Shown piece by piece: positions 63,871 to 64,000 of a stretch of DNA of 64,000 nt. The first letter of the stretch is position 1, and the number at the start of each line of letters is the position of its first letter. The translations under genes and the position numbers were made by a program. The notes beneath the pieces are model-generated. The model saw only the letters and a program-made list of their open reading frames with translations. It searched no databases and had not been told where the DNA came from. Origin of the DNA: an uncultured Clostridia bacterium (GTDB taxonomy: Bacteria > Bacillota > Clostridia > Monoglobales > Monoglobaceae); the NCBI GenBank assembly GCA_934454115.1, contig CAKSFQ010000008.1, positions 1 to 64,000 on the forward strand. The letters are read 5' to 3'.

Positions 63871-64000
63871 CTAACCTGATGTTACCGCAGCGCCGGCCTT
63901 GTTTTTCGCCAGCCAGTCGTCCAGCAGCGCACCGCCCTCGCCCGGAATCTTTAATACCGCTTTTTTGCCCATGGCAACGCCCAGCACACCCATAAAGGAC
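63871..64000 (-). CDS. C-terminal fragment, possibly HPr-like phosphocarrier
   Basis: The last 42 codons of a gene cut by the window edge. SFMGVLGVAMGKKAVLKI resembles the second helix region of HPr proteins (SIMGVMSLGxxxG...). The tail is Gly/Ala rich, and the phosphorylatable His would lie outside the window. It lies 74 bases upstream of dctP on the same strand. The assignment is weak. Confidence 0.35.
   Translation of the reverse strand, partial: SFMGVLGVAMGKKAVLKIPGEGGALLDDWLAKNKAGAAVTSG

Noticed and set aside
1..64000. CRISPR arrays, insertion sequences, prophage
   Set aside because: No regularly spaced direct repeats, transposase or phage structural genes were recognised anywhere in the window.

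Overview
The window looks like chromosome from an anaerobic, Gram-positive, probably spore-forming member of the Clostridia with mid-range GC. The evidence is a SpoIVFB-like intramembrane protease, the [FeFe]-hydrogenase maturase HydF, a glycyl radical enzyme with its activase, a type A RNase P RNA, two S-layer-homology (SLH) proteins, an AddB-type nuclease, and strong AGGAGG-type ribosome sites with canonical 17-bp-spaced sigma-A promoters. Several genes appear to start at TTG. No phage, transposase, CRISPR array or rRNA was seen. One AT-rich patch near 55.6-56.6 kb looks acquired or decayed.

Layout. 1-0.9 kb: start of a sugar-type ABC permease on the minus strand, then an intergenic region holding a candidate independent small RNA. 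0.9-5.5 kb: the radical-SAM/DUF2344 pair, a small membrane protein plus SpoIVFB-like protease, and a HAD phosphatase. 5.6-11.6 kb, one minus-strand run: ECF sigma factor, its anti-sigma factor, DNA polymerase I, an MFS transporter and a YhbY RNA-binding protein. 11.8-15.6 kb: a secreted leucine-rich-repeat protein, then trmK-nif3-hydF. 15.7-19.8 kb: dGTPase, dnaG and rpoD. 19.9-26.8 kb: DacF-type carboxypeptidase, MgtE with a leader ORF, LysR regulator, phosphodiesterase, ComEC-like hydrolase, holA and a GNAT. 26.9-29.6 kb: serC-serA followed by RNase P RNA. 29.7-33.7 kb: LacI-type regulator, an unusual glycyl radical enzyme and its activase. 33.7-40.8 kb: CwlD-like amidase, GAPDH, a polar amino acid ABC transporter and glycogen phosphorylase. 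41.1-48.3 kb: a split cobalamin methionine synthase, a pseudouridine synthase and addB. 48.4-55.6 kb: a MerR regulator divergent from a 1537-residue SLH protein, then a second SLH protein with its own leader. 55.6-59 kb: AT-rich island, tRNA-Leu and a two-component system. 59-64 kb: oleate hydratase downstream of a TRAP transporter, and a possible HPr-like fragment at the edge.

How the genes relate. Much of the window is housekeeping: replication (polA, dnaG, holA), transcription (rpoD), RNA processing (rnpB, trmK, yhbY, rluA), serine synthesis and central carbon metabolism. Three blocks stand out as accessory. First, a LacI-controlled glycyl radical enzyme with atypical residues around both radical sites and a CpG-centred operator just downstream of its promoter. 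Second, a MerR regulator facing a large SLH protein across a promoter with the 19-bp spacer and internal dyad typical of MerR activation. Third, an oleate hydratase apparently co-transcribed with a TRAP transporter. Functions are assigned by recognition of family motifs in the translated sequence; no database search was run.
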